A stretch of 20,790 nucleotides of DNA from an uncultured Lachnospiraceae bacterium (GCA_910585935.1 CAJUHN010000040.1:1-20790), one strand, 5' to 3'. Shown: positions 1 through 6,986, numbered from the stretch's first letter. A program made the numbers and translations. The notes: generated by a model from the letters alone, not told the origin.

Positions 1-68
1 CTGGAACGGAGCGAAAGCGCGGCTTCGTTGGAATACGTCCTTGCCGGAGCGCCCCTCTTTGATTTTCA
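1..68 (-). repeat. Dispersed palindromic repeat, copy A (partial)
   Basis: Right-hand part of the repeat family described under copies B-F, in the inverted orientation and cut by the window start. It contains the conserved GAACGGAGCGAAAGCGC block, GGCTTCGTTGGAATA, then the copy-specific stem ACGTCCTTGCC and the GGAGCGCCCC end. The missing arm would be predicted to read GGCAAGGACGTATTCC. Orientation is relative to copy B, which is taken as plus. Confidence 0.85.
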
Positions 69-114
69 GGTAAGTGAAACAGTAATGGAAAGTTTAAATG
101 TAAAGAAGAAACAC

Positions 115-143
115 TTGACAGAAGAAATGATATGTTGTATGAT
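115..143 (+). promoter_or_regulatory. Sigma-A promoter for ffh cluster
   Basis: TTGACA (115-120), a 17-nt spacer and TATGAT (138-143) form a near-consensus housekeeping promoter about 210 nt upstream of ffh. The leader between it and ffh has no convincing ORF. A ylxM gene, which often precedes ffh in Firmicutes, is not present here. Confidence 0.75.
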
Positions 144-351
144 AGGAAAGGTGTTTAAAAAGGAAAATATATGAAAGATATTATAAAATATGAGTAAACA
201 GACTCAAAAGACCCCAAAATCAAGGGAAAATTAAAAATAAAATCTGGGAAAGGAAAAGCTATTTTAGATGTAAACTTGCAAAATCGCGTAGACAAGAGGA
301 AACATCTAAGATATACATTTATGTATATTTTTAGTAGCAGGGTATGTATCT

Positions 352-1695
352 ATGGCATTTGAAAGTCTATCTGATAAATTGCAAAATGTATTTAAAAATT
401 TAAGAGGAAAAGGACGCTTATCAGAAGCTGATGTAAAAGCGGCTTTAAAAGAAGTAAAAATGGCGTTATTGGAAGCAGATGTTAGCTTTAAGGTTGTAAA
501 GCAATTTATCAGTGCAGTACAAGAAAGAGCCATAGGACAAGATGTATTAAACAGTCTGACACCAGGACAGATGGTAATTAAAATTGTAAATGAAGAAATG
601 GTGAAATTGATGGGGTCTGAAATGACAGAAATTCAATTAAAACCCGGCAATGAAATTACTATCATTATGATGGTGGGGTTACAAGGAGCAGGAAAGACCA
701 CCTTTACAGCCAAGATAGCTGGAAAATTAAAGCAAAAGGGGAAGAAGCCTTTGCTTGTGGCATGTGATGTGTATCGTCCGGCAGCGATTGAACAGCTTCA
801 GATTAATGGAGAGAAACAGGGAGTGTCTGTTTTTTCGATGGGTGATAAAAATAAGCCAGTCGATATCGCAAAAGCGGCAGTAGAACATGCACAGAAAAAT
901 GGTTTTCAGGTGGTGATTCTGGATACAGCAGGTCGTCTTCATATAGATGAAGAGATGATGCAAGAGTTGATTGAAATCAAAGAGAAAATGGAAGTTTTTC
1001 AGACGCTTTTAATTGTAGATGCGATGACAGGACAGGATGCTGTCAACGTGGCTGAAACATTTGAGGAAAAGATAGGAATTGATGGTGTTGTTTTGACTAA
1101 GATGGATGGTGATACTAGAGGCGGTGCAGCATTATCTATTAAAGCGGTGACAGGAAAGCCTATTTTATATATCGGTATGGGAGAGAAACTGAGTGATTTA
1201 GAACAGTTTTATCCAGATCGAATGGCATCCCGTATTTTAGGAATGGGAGATGTCTTGACCTTGATTGAAAAAGCGGAAGCTGCGGTTGATGTAGACAAAG
1301 CAAAAGAAATGGAACGCAAGTTTAAAAAGGCGGAGTTTGGTTTTGATGACTATTTAGAGAGCATGAATCAGATGAAAAAGATGGGAAGTTTGACGGATTT
1401 ACTCAGTATGCTCCCCGGAGTTGGAAATCAGATAAAAGATGTTCAGATTGATGAGAGTCAGATGGGCAAAATAGAAGCTATGATTTTGTCGATGACCAAA
1501 GAAGAGAGAAGTAATCCAGATATTTTAAACCCTTCTAGGAAAAAGAGAATCGCACAAGGTGCAGGAGTATCCATTGCTGATGTCAATCGTTTAGTAAAAC
1601 AGTTTGAACAAGGAAAGAAAATGATGAAACAGATGTCTGGCATGATGGGTGCAAAGGGGAAAAAAGGCAAGTTTAAATTGCCGTTTGGACTATAA
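352..1695 (+). CDS. ffh: Signal recognition particle protein Ffh (SRP54)
   Basis: GTPase subunit of the signal recognition particle. It binds 4.5S/scRNA and signal sequences of nascent chains and delivers them to FtsY at the membrane. The 447 residues match the usual length and order: an N-terminal helical bundle (about 1-95), a G domain with P-loop GLQGAGKTT (109-117), DTAGRL (191-196) and TKMDGD (249-254), and a Met-rich M domain (about 300-447) with many MKKM/MMKQM stretches and a basic tail. The ATG at 352 follows a weak AGGG ribosome site (339-342). The leader carries the 14-mer TTTTTAGTAGCAGG (328-341), which recurs before rpsP. It is followed by rpsP in the conserved ffh-rpsP-khpA-rimM-trmD order. 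Product certain. Confidence 0.98.
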   Translation: MAFESLSDKLQNVFKNLRGKGRLSEADVKAALKEVKMALLEADVSFKVVKQFISAVQERAIGQDVLNSLTPGQMVIKIVNEEMVKLMGSEMTEIQLKPGNEITIIMMVGLQGAGKTTFTAKIAGKLKQKGKKPLLVACDVYRPAAIEQLQINGEKQGVSVFSMGDKNKPVDIAKAAVEHAQKNGFQVVILDTAGRLHIDEEMMQELIEIKEKMEVFQTLLIVDAMTGQDAVNVAETFEEKIGIDGVVLTKMDGDTRGGAALSIKAVTGKPILYIGMGEKLSDLEQFYPDRMASRILGMGDVLTLIEKAEAAVDVDKAKEMERKFKKAEFGFDDYLESMNQMKKMGSLTDLLSMLPGVGNQIKDVQIDESQMGKIEAMILSMTKEERSNPDILNPSRKKRIAQGAGVSIADVNRLVKQFEQGKKMMKQMSGMMGAKGKKGKFKLPFGL

Positions 1696-1821
1696 ATCAT
1701 TTCATGAAAAGAAAGTAAATCTTGTAATATGATGATCCATTGAATAAAACTCGAAAATTAACACCAAATAAAATAAAAAAAGAAAGGAAAAAGCTACTGA
1801 AGAATGAACTTATAGAATAAT

Positions 1822-1859
1822 TTGTTCAAGTGAGGAAGAACAATGTTTTTAGTAGCAGG
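1822..1859 (+). promoter_or_regulatory. rpsP leader hairpin plus shared 14-nt motif
   Basis: A 6-bp inverted repeat TTGTTC (1822-1827)/GAACAA (1838-1843) with a 10-nt loop lies directly before TTTTTAGTAGCAGG (1846-1859). The same 14-mer occurs at 328-341 upstream of ffh. The AGGTG end of the motif doubles as the rpsP ribosome site. A role in translational control is only an inference. Confidence 0.3.
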
Positions 1860-1867
1860 TGAAAGAA

Positions 1868-2113
1868 ATGGCAGTAAAAATTAGATTGAGAAGAATGGGA
1901 CAAAAGAAAGCTCCTTTTTATAGAATTATCGTTGCAGATTCTAGATCTCCAAGAGATGGAAGATTTATTGAAGAAATTGGTATTTATGATCCTACCAAAG
2001 AACCTACTGTAGTGAGAGTAAATGAAGAATTAGCTAAAAAATGGCTTGCAAACGGCGCTCAACCGACAGAAATCGTGAGCAAGATTTTCAAAATTGCAGG
2101 TATTGAAAAATAG
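1868..2113 (+). CDS. rpsP: 30S ribosomal protein S16
   Basis: Small-subunit ribosomal protein S16, needed for 30S assembly. The 81 residues starting MAVKIRLRRMGQKKAPFYRI show the diagnostic basic N-terminus, the RSPRDGRFIEEIGIYDP segment and a C-terminal NGAQPTEIV stretch, all at normal family length. An in-frame GTG at 1859 is an alternative start, but the ATG at 1868 has AGGTG seven bases upstream and gives the standard N-terminus. It lies about 170 nt after ffh and 25 nt before khpA, in the usual gene order. Confidence 0.98.
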   Translation: MAVKIRLRRMGQKKAPFYRIIVADSRSPRDGRFIEEIGIYDPTKEPTVVRVNEELAKKWLANGAQPTEIVSKIFKIAGIEK

Positions 2114-2138
2114 ATTTCGCTTGTGGAGGTGAATTCTC

Positions 2139-2366
2139 ATGAAAGAATTAGTTGAAGTGATTGCAAAGGCACTGGTTGATTTTCCGGATGAGGTCGTTGT
2201 AACTGAAACTGAAAGCGAAAAGACAATTGTAATTAAATTAAAAGTGGCTGCTTTAGATATGGGAAAAATTATTGGAAAACAGGGGCGTATTGCAAAAGCG
2301 ATACGATCTGTGGTAAAGGCAGCAGCGGCGAGAGAAGAGAAGAAAGTGATTGTGGAAATTCAATAG
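2139..2366 (+). CDS. khpA: KH-domain RNA-binding protein KhpA (YlqC)
   Basis: Single KH-domain RNA chaperone, 75 residues, always small in this family. The KH signature GKIIGKQGR (GxxG loop) sits at about residues 42-50, followed by the helix IAKAIRSVVKAAA. In Firmicutes KhpA partners with KhpB/Jag and influences cell-division and envelope transcripts. Strong ribosome site GGAGGTG at 2126-2132. It sits between rpsP and rimM as in most Gram-positives. Here, however, about 540 nt containing a dispersed repeat separate it from rimM, where the gap is normally short. Confidence 0.95.
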   Translation: MKELVEVIAKALVDFPDEVVVTETESEKTIVIKLKVAALDMGKIIGKQGRIAKAIRSVVKAAAAREEKKVIVEIQ

Positions 2367-2475
2367 TAGGATAGGGAGCTTATGTATGAAATGTGACAGT
2401 GTTTGTTACAATAAGTATGGAGAGTGTTTTTATTCTAGTGAGTGATGGAAACAAGATAACAAAAAGGGTGTAAAA

Positions 2476-2508
2476 AAGACCGTCAGACCGGAGAGGTGTG
2501 GCGGTTTT
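2476..2508 (+). terminator. Weak terminator-like hairpin after khpA
   Basis: AAGACCG (2476-2482) pairs with CGGTTTT (2502-2508) with one G-T pair and a 19-nt loop, ending in a short T run. It could end or attenuate transcription before repeat copy B. The large loop and short U tract make this tentative. Confidence 0.3.
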
Positions 2509-2569
2509 AGTATATTATAAAAAAGAATTTGGATAGAGAGGTTGGAAGATAAATAGGTGATTGTGAAGG

Positions 2570-2782
2570 TCAAAAGGGACGCTGCGGCAAGGAAGTATTC
2601 CAGCGAAGCCGCGCTCTCGTTCCGTGTAAGACTACGTGGTACTAAATTCGCCGTTTCGCTTCTTGCGAAACAGCTTATTAAGTACCGCCGTCTTCCAAGG
2701 GGCTTCTTTTGGAATACTTTCTTGCCTCCGCTGGTTGGTGGCTGTTCTACTTTTTGAAAAGTGAGTTTTTTGATAAGCTATG
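2570..2782 (+). repeat. Dispersed palindromic repeat, copy B
   Basis: Reference orientation. The closing stem pairs 2586-2602 with 2710-2726 (17 pairs, one G-T). Inside it, GAAGCC pairs with GGCTTC, GGTACT with AGTACC, and the apex is GTTTCGC-TTCTT-GCGAAAC. The 3' side continues through GGCTGTTCTAC and an AT-rich tail ending GATAAGCTAT that is shared with copies D, E and F. It is richer in GC than its surroundings. It lies between khpA and rimM, inside a gene cluster that is usually contiguous. The open frame across it is not kept in other copies. Confidence 0.9.
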
Positions 2783-2909
2783 AAGAGCTAAGGGAGGGAA
2801 TATGAGTAAGAGGTTTTTGTAAAGGTTAGTATTTATATGGGGTTTAAAAGGGGCAATTATTTAAAGTTGTAATTATTTATTGGAGGATAAAATAGAAAGG
2901 AATGGAAAG

Positions 2910-3422
2910 ATGGAAGAATATTTGAGAGTTGGAGTGATTAGTTCTAGTCATGGGATTAAAGGAGAGGCAAAGGTATTTCCTACGACGGACGATCCAAAGA
3001 GATTTAAAAAATTGAAAAGAATATTTTTAGATTTAGAAGATGAGAAGAGGGAAGTACAGATAGAGCAGGTAAAATTTTTTAAGCAGTTTGTGATTTTGAA
3101 GATGAAGGGGATAGATAGTATTGAGGATGTGGAGAGATATAAGGGAAAGGATCTGGTGATTGAGAGAAAAGATGCACTTCCTTTAAAAGAAGATGAGTAT
3201 TTTATTGGGGATTTAATAGGAATTAGAGTTATAACAGAAAATGGGGAGGAATTAGGAAGAGTGAAAGATGTATTGCAGACAGGTGCAAATGATGTGTATG
3301 TAGTAGAAAGAGAAGGAGAGAAAGAAGTCCTGCTGCCAGCGATTAAGGAGTGTATTTTGGAAGTGGATTTAGAAAAGGGTGAGATGAGGGTACATGTGAT
3401 GGAGGGACTTTTAGACTTATGA
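2910..3422 (+). CDS. rimM: Ribosome maturation factor RimM
   Basis: Assists late maturation of the 30S subunit head by binding S19. The 170 residues from MEEYLRVGVISSSHGIKGEA carry the RimM N-terminal barrel (the GVIxxxHGIKGEAKV signature at about 8-22) and a C-terminal PRC-barrel domain with YFIGDLIGIRV, GRVKDVLQTGANDVYVV and LLPAIKECI. An upstream TTG at 2880 is in frame but has no ribosome site. The ATG at 2910 has GAAAGGA at suitable distance and gives the normal N-terminus. Its TGA overlaps the trmD start (ATGA), so the two are translationally coupled. Confidence 0.96.
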   Translation: MEEYLRVGVISSSHGIKGEAKVFPTTDDPKRFKKLKRIFLDLEDEKREVQIEQVKFFKQFVILKMKGIDSIEDVERYKGKDLVIERKDALPLKEDEYFIGDLIGIRVITENGEELGRVKDVLQTGANDVYVVEREGEKEVLLPAIKECILEVDLEKGEMRVHVMEGLLDL

Positions 3423-4171
3423 TAAATTTTTATGTATTGACTTTATTTCCAGAGATGATTGTATCTGGAATGAATAATAGTGTGATTGGAAGAGCGATTG
3501 AAAATGGGCTTATTTCTTTGGAAGCGGTGGATATTCGTGAGTATTCGACGGATAAACATTTACATGTAGATGATTATCCTTATGGTGGGGGTGCAGGTAT
3601 GGTGATGCAGCCAGAGCCTGTTTATCGTGCCTTCTTGGATATTAAGGAGAAAACAGGAAAAAAAGAGATAAGAGTAGTATATTTAACTCCACAGGGAAAA
3701 GTATTCAAACAAGAGATGGCACAGGAGTTTTCAAAAGAAGAGGATATTATTTTTTTGTGTGGGCATTATGAAGGAATTGATGAGAGAGTTTTAGAGATGA
3801 TTGTGACAGACTATGTATCGGTAGGGGATTATGTGCTGACAGGTGGAGAACTTCCAGCTATGGTGATGATGGATGCAATTGCTAGATTAGTGCCAAAGGT
3901 TTTAAATAATGATAGTTCGGCAGAGTTAGAATCATTTCAGGGGAATTTATTAGAATATCCACAGTATACTAGACCAGCCGAATTTTTTGGAAAGAAAGTG
4001 CCAGAAGTTTTGCTGTCAGGACATCATAAAAATATTGAAAAATGGAGAAGGGAACAGTCTTTGATTCGGACTTTGGAAAGAAGAGCAGATTTACTTGAAA
4101 AGGCAGAACTCTCGAAAGAAGATAAAGAATTTTTAAAAAAGGTGGAGATAGAGAGGAAAAAGACAGAATAA
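3419..4171 (+). CDS. trmD: tRNA (guanine-N1-)-methyltransferase TrmD
   Basis: SPOUT methyltransferase that makes m1G37 in tRNAs from S-adenosylmethionine and so prevents +1 frameshifting. The 250 residues include FYVLTLFPEM at the N-terminus, DYPYGGGAGMVMQ, the knot segment LCGHYEGIDERV, and SVGDYVLTGGELPAMVMMD forming the AdoMet pocket and active site. The C-terminal helical domain follows with VLLSGHHKNIEKWRRE. It overlaps rimM by four bases. rplS, the common next gene, is absent. A cardiolipin synthase begins 28 nt later instead. Confidence 0.98.
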   Translation: MINFYVLTLFPEMIVSGMNNSVIGRAIENGLISLEAVDIREYSTDKHLHVDDYPYGGGAGMVMQPEPVYRAFLDIKEKTGKKEIRVVYLTPQGKVFKQEMAQEFSKEEDIIFLCGHYEGIDERVLEMIVTDYVSVGDYVLTGGELPAMVMMDAIARLVPKVLNNDSSAELESFQGNLLEYPQYTRPAEFFGKKVPEVLLSGHHKNIEKWRREQSLIRTLERRADLLEKAELSKEDKEFLKKVEIERKKTE

Positions 4172-4199
4172 GAAGTACAAAAGAAAGGGGAAGATTTCT

Positions 4200-5753
4200 A
4201 TGAAAATTTCTATAAAAAAGGCAAAAAAGATGCTGAGAATAGTATTTGGAAGAACAGGTATGGTAGTACTTTCTTTACTTTTGCAGGTGGCAGTGCTGTT
4301 TGGAGTATTTCATTTTTTAGGGGAATATATGGTCTATATTTATGGAAGTTTCACATTATTAAGTGTTGCTGTCATGATTCATATTTTGAATGAGAAATCA
4401 GACCCAAGTTTTAAATTGGTTTGGATAATTCCAGTTTTAATATTTCCAGTATTTGGCGCATGTTTTTATTTATTTGTACAACTTCAGATAGGGACAAAGT
4501 TTATCGCAAAAAGATTAGAAATTGTGATAAAAGAAACAGATCCATTTTTAGAGCAGAATGAAGAAGTGATAGAAAATTTAAAAAAAGAAAGCCTTCATAT
4601 GACGAGATTAGCAAATTATATGAATCAGCGCGGAGGATATCCTATCTATCAAAATACAGAAGTGACGTATTTCCCTCTAGGAGAGGATAAGTTTGAGGAG
4701 ATGAAGAAACAATTAAAGGCGGCAAAGAAATTTATTTTTCTGGAGTATTTTATTGTGGAACGAGGGATTATGTGGAATAGTATTTTGGAGATTTTAGAAG
4801 AGAAAGTAAAGGAAGGGGTAGAAGTGAGGTTTTTATATGATGGTATGTGTTGTATGATATTACTGCCTTATTCCTATCCAGAGAAAATGAAAGAAAAAGG
4901 GATAAAATGTAAAATGTTTTCTCCTATAAAACCAGCTCTTTCCACGTATCAGAATAACCGTGACCACAGAAAAATATTAGTCATTGATGGACATACAGCC
5001 TTTACAGGCGGAGTTAATTTAGCAGATGAGTATATTAATAAAGTGGAGAGATTTGGGCATTGGAAAGATACTGCTATTATGTTAAAAGGTGATGCTGTCA
5101 AGAGTTTTACCTTTATGTTTTTGCAGATGTGGAATATTAATGAGAGAGAAAAAGAGAATTATAGTCAATATTTATTGCCACCTGCTTTGGAACAGAAAGG
5201 TGAATTGGGGTTTGTGATGCCTTATGGGGATAGTCCGATGGACAAGGAGAGTGTAGGAGAACTGGTCTATATGGATATTTTGGATACGGCAAAGAGATAT
5301 GTGCATATTATGACTCCTTATTTAATATTGGATAGTCAGATGATACGTGCGCTTTCTTATGCGGCGAAATCAGGGGTGGAAACGGTCATTATTATGCCTC
5401 ATATTCCAGATAAAATATTCGCATATTTGTTGGCGAGAACTTATTATCAAGAGTTATTAGAAGCAGGGGTGAAGATATATGAATATACGCCGGGATTTGT
5501 ACATGCAAAGGTATTTGTGAGTGATGATGAGAAGGCAGTTGTAGGGACAATTAATTTGGATTTTAGGAGTTTATATTTACATTTTGAATGTGCAGGTATG
5601 ATATATAAGAATCCAGAGGTGAAAAAAATAGAGGAAGATTTTCAAAATACACTTTTAAAATGCCAAGAGATAACGATAGAAGAATGTAAGAAATATCCGT
5701 TTTATAAGAAATGGGTGGGAAAAGTGCTGAGATTATTTGCACCATTGATGTAA
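4200..5753 (+). CDS. cls: Cardiolipin synthase (phospholipase D family)
   Basis: Membrane enzyme that condenses two phosphatidylglycerols into cardiolipin and glycerol. The 517-residue protein has three hydrophobic N-terminal segments (about 21-40, 44-63 and 73-93), as in the long Firmicute Cls form with the PLDc_N region. Two HKD motifs follow: H256-R-K258 with D263 and then TGGVNLADEY, and H435-A-K437 with D442 and then VGTINLDFRS. All catalytic residues are present. AAAGGGG lies 9 nt before the ATG. The 28-nt gap from trmD and the lack of an obvious terminator suggest co-transcription with rimM-trmD. Other PLD-family transferase activity is possible but less likely. Confidence 0.93.
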   Translation: MKISIKKAKKMLRIVFGRTGMVVLSLLLQVAVLFGVFHFLGEYMVYIYGSFTLLSVAVMIHILNEKSDPSFKLVWIIPVLIFPVFGACFYLFVQLQIGTKFIAKRLEIVIKETDPFLEQNEEVIENLKKESLHMTRLANYMNQRGGYPIYQNTEVTYFPLGEDKFEEMKKQLKAAKKFIFLEYFIVERGIMWNSILEILEEKVKEGVEVRFLYDGMCCMILLPYSYPEKMKEKGIKCKMFSPIKPALSTYQNNRDHRKILVIDGHTAFTGGVNLADEYINKVERFGHWKDTAIMLKGDAVKSFTFMFLQMWNINEREKENYSQYLLPPALEQKGELGFVMPYGDSPMDKESVGELVYMDILDTAKRYVHIMTPYLILDSQMIRALSYAAKSGVETVIIMPHIPDKIFAYLLARTYYQELLEAGVKIYEYTPGFVHAKVFVSDDEKAVVGTINLDFRSLYLHFECAGMIYKNPEVKKIEEDFQNTLLKCQEITIEECKKYPFYKKWVGKVLRLFAPLM

Positions 5754-5810
5754 AGGGGAAGGTGATGAAAGTTTAAGATAAAGGATAGTTGTTTATCATT
5801 ATGGAATAAA

Positions 5811-5990
5811 GAGGTCGCACTAGCAAGATCCTATTTCAACGAAGCCGTGCTTTCGCTCCGTTCCAGACGTAACGGACACTAAATTCGCCGTTTCGCTTCT
5901 TGCGAAACCGCTCATTAAGTGCCGACGTCTTCCAAGGGACTTCTTTTGGAATAGGATCTTGCTAGTGCTAGTTTATTGGCTGTTCTACAA
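5811..5990 (+). repeat. Dispersed palindromic repeat, copy C
   Basis: Same orientation as copy B. It has the longest closing stem in the set: 5817-5839 pairs with 5946-5968 over 23 positions, with a single T-G pair. The outer stem sequence (CACTAGCAAGATCC) differs wholly from the GGCAAGG stems of the other copies, yet both arms match. The apex is the same GTTTCGC-TTCTT-GCGAAAC type as B, and the right end reaches GGCTGTTCTAC. It lies between cls and the toxin-antitoxin promoter, and it pairs as an inverted repeat with copy D beyond the toxin gene. Confidence 0.9.
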
Positions 5991-6034
5991 AAAAATTGTA
6001 TATCTTTCATATAAAATAATGTAAAGACAATGTA

Positions 6035-6063
6035 TTGATTTTATCTTTATTATATGTTAATAT
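6035..6063 (+). promoter_or_regulatory. Promoter for toxin-antitoxin operon
   Basis: TTGATT (6035-6040), 17 nt, TAATAT (6058-6063), followed by the AAAGGAG ribosome site (6079-6085) of the antitoxin. The AT-rich stretch TATATGTTAATATATA around the -10 box is close to palindromic and could be where the antitoxin binds for autorepression, which is an inference from RelB-type systems. Confidence 0.6.
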
Positions 6064-6092
6064 ATAGTTGGTAATGAGAAAGGAGTGTTATT

Positions 6093-6353
6093 ATGGCACA
6101 GACATTGGTAAATATTCGTATGGATGAAGAACTAAAAAAGAACATGGAACAGACTTGTCAAGAACTTGGAATGAATATGACCACTGCAATTACTATATTT
6201 GCAAAGAAGATGACAAGAGAAAAAAGGATTCCGTTTGAAGTATCTGTTGATCCGTTTTACTCTGAAAGTAATATGTCACATTTGCGCAGAGGGATAGAAG
6301 CCCTCAATGCTGGAAAGGGTATAGAACATGACATTATTGAGGTAGACGAATGA
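6093..6353 (+). CDS. RelB/DinJ-family antitoxin
   Basis: Antitoxin of a type II toxin-antitoxin pair, 86 residues. The N-terminal half (MAQTLVNIRMDEELKKNMEQ, then CQELGMNMTTAITIFAKKM) is a ribbon-helix-helix DNA-binding domain of the RelB/DinJ type. The C-terminal half (about 48-86, with LRRGIEALNAGKG and an acidic end) is the toxin-binding tail. It should neutralise the downstream toxin and repress its own promoter. Its stop overlaps the toxin start by four bases (ATGA), as is usual for such pairs. YoeB toxins are classically paired with YefM/Phd-type antitoxins, so the pairing here is of the mixed type. Confidence 0.9.
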   Translation: MAQTLVNIRMDEELKKNMEQTCQELGMNMTTAITIFAKKMTREKRIPFEVSVDPFYSESNMSHLRRGIEALNAGKGIEHDIIEVDE

Positions 6354-6610
6354 AAAAGATTTGGTTTGATGAGGCATGGGAGGATTATACTTATTGGCAG
6401 ATACAAGATAAAAAAACACTAAAGCGTATTAATATGTTGCTAAAAGATATTGAGAGAGAAAATTTTAATGGTATTGGGAAACCAGAACCATTAAAAGGAG
6501 ATATGAGTGGATTTTGGAGTCGAAGGATTGATGATGTAAATAGGTTGGTATATAGGATTATTGATAATGTCATAGAGATTGTTTCTTGTAAGGGACATTA
6601 TGAGGATTAA
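6350..6610 (+). CDS. yoeB: YoeB/Txe-family mRNA interferase toxin
   Basis: Ribosome-dependent mRNA endonuclease toxin, 86 residues, standard length. It aligns along its whole length with YoeB: IWFDEAWEDYTYWQ at the N-terminus, GKPEPLKGDMSGFWSRRI in the middle and CKGHY at the end. The residues equivalent to the E. coli YoeB catalytic set, Glu46, Arg65, His83 and Tyr84, are all present at the same numbers, so the toxin is predicted active. It is coupled to the antitoxin by ATGA overlap and ends at a strong terminator. The operon stands alone between inverted repeat copies C and D, which suggests a compact accessory insertion in an otherwise housekeeping region. Confidence 0.94.
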   Translation: MKKIWFDEAWEDYTYWQIQDKKTLKRINMLLKDIERENFNGIGKPEPLKGDMSGFWSRRIDDVNRLVYRIIDNVIEIVSCKGHYED

Positions 6611-6640
6611 AGTAGTATAAAACGAATTCAAGTAAATATA

Positions 6641-6682
6641 AAAATCTCTATAAAGTTATGTGAGCTTTATAGGGATTTTTTA
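6641..6682 (+). terminator. Intrinsic terminator of the toxin-antitoxin operon
   Basis: AAAATCTCTATAAAG pairs with CTTTATAGGGATTTTT around a 9-nt loop, with one T-G pair, followed by a T run. The A run before and T run after make it likely to work in both directions. Confidence 0.85.
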
Positions 6683-6721
6683 ATTGTGTTTGTCTTAAGC
6701 ATTTTATTTCTCCTGTAACTT

Positions 6722-6768
6722 AAAAACTGTATAGTTCAACTATAACAAATGATAACTATAGTTTTTTT
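6722..6768. terminator. AT-rich nested palindrome, possible second terminator
   Basis: ATAGTTCAACTAT and AACTATAGTT are short palindromes, and the outer AAAAACT/AGTTTTTTT arms also pair with a small bulge. The T run favours a rho-independent terminator reading rightwards. It falls directly before copy D of the repeat. No protein-coding frame is seen from 6611 to 7095. Confidence 0.35.
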
Positions 6769-6777
6769 CCCTTTCGT

Positions 6778-6986
6778 GTTATCGTGAAATTTTCTTTTTA
6801 AAAAGTAGAAATATCAACAAATTAGCGGAGGCAAGGCACTATTCCAAAAGAAGCCCCTTGGAAGACGTTGGCACTTAATGAGCGGTGCGGTCACGCGCCG
6901 AGAATTTAGTGTCCACTACGTCTGGAACGGAGCGAAAGCGCGGCTTCGTTGGAATAGTGCCTTGCCGTAGCGCCCCTGTGATTTTA
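6778..6986 (-). repeat. Dispersed palindromic repeat, copy D
   Basis: Inverted relative to copies B and C. The closing stem of 18 perfect pairs is 6830-6847 with 6949-6966 (GGCAAGGCACTATTCCAA and its complement). The apex GGTGCG-GTCA-CGCGCC is a different hairpin from that of B and C and identical to that of E. The AT-rich tail (6778-6815) matches the tails of B, E and F. With copy C it brackets the toxin-antitoxin operon. Confidence 0.9.

Noticed and set aside
2557..2757. 66-codon open frame covering repeat copy B
   Set aside because: It lies wholly in the structured repeat. The same frame in copies C and E hits a TAA at GGACACTAA, so it is not conserved as protein.
2802..2822. Six-codon leader peptide before rimM (MSKRFL)
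   Set aside because: Good ribosome site but no run of regulatory codons and no terminator/antiterminator structure directly after it; may be chance.
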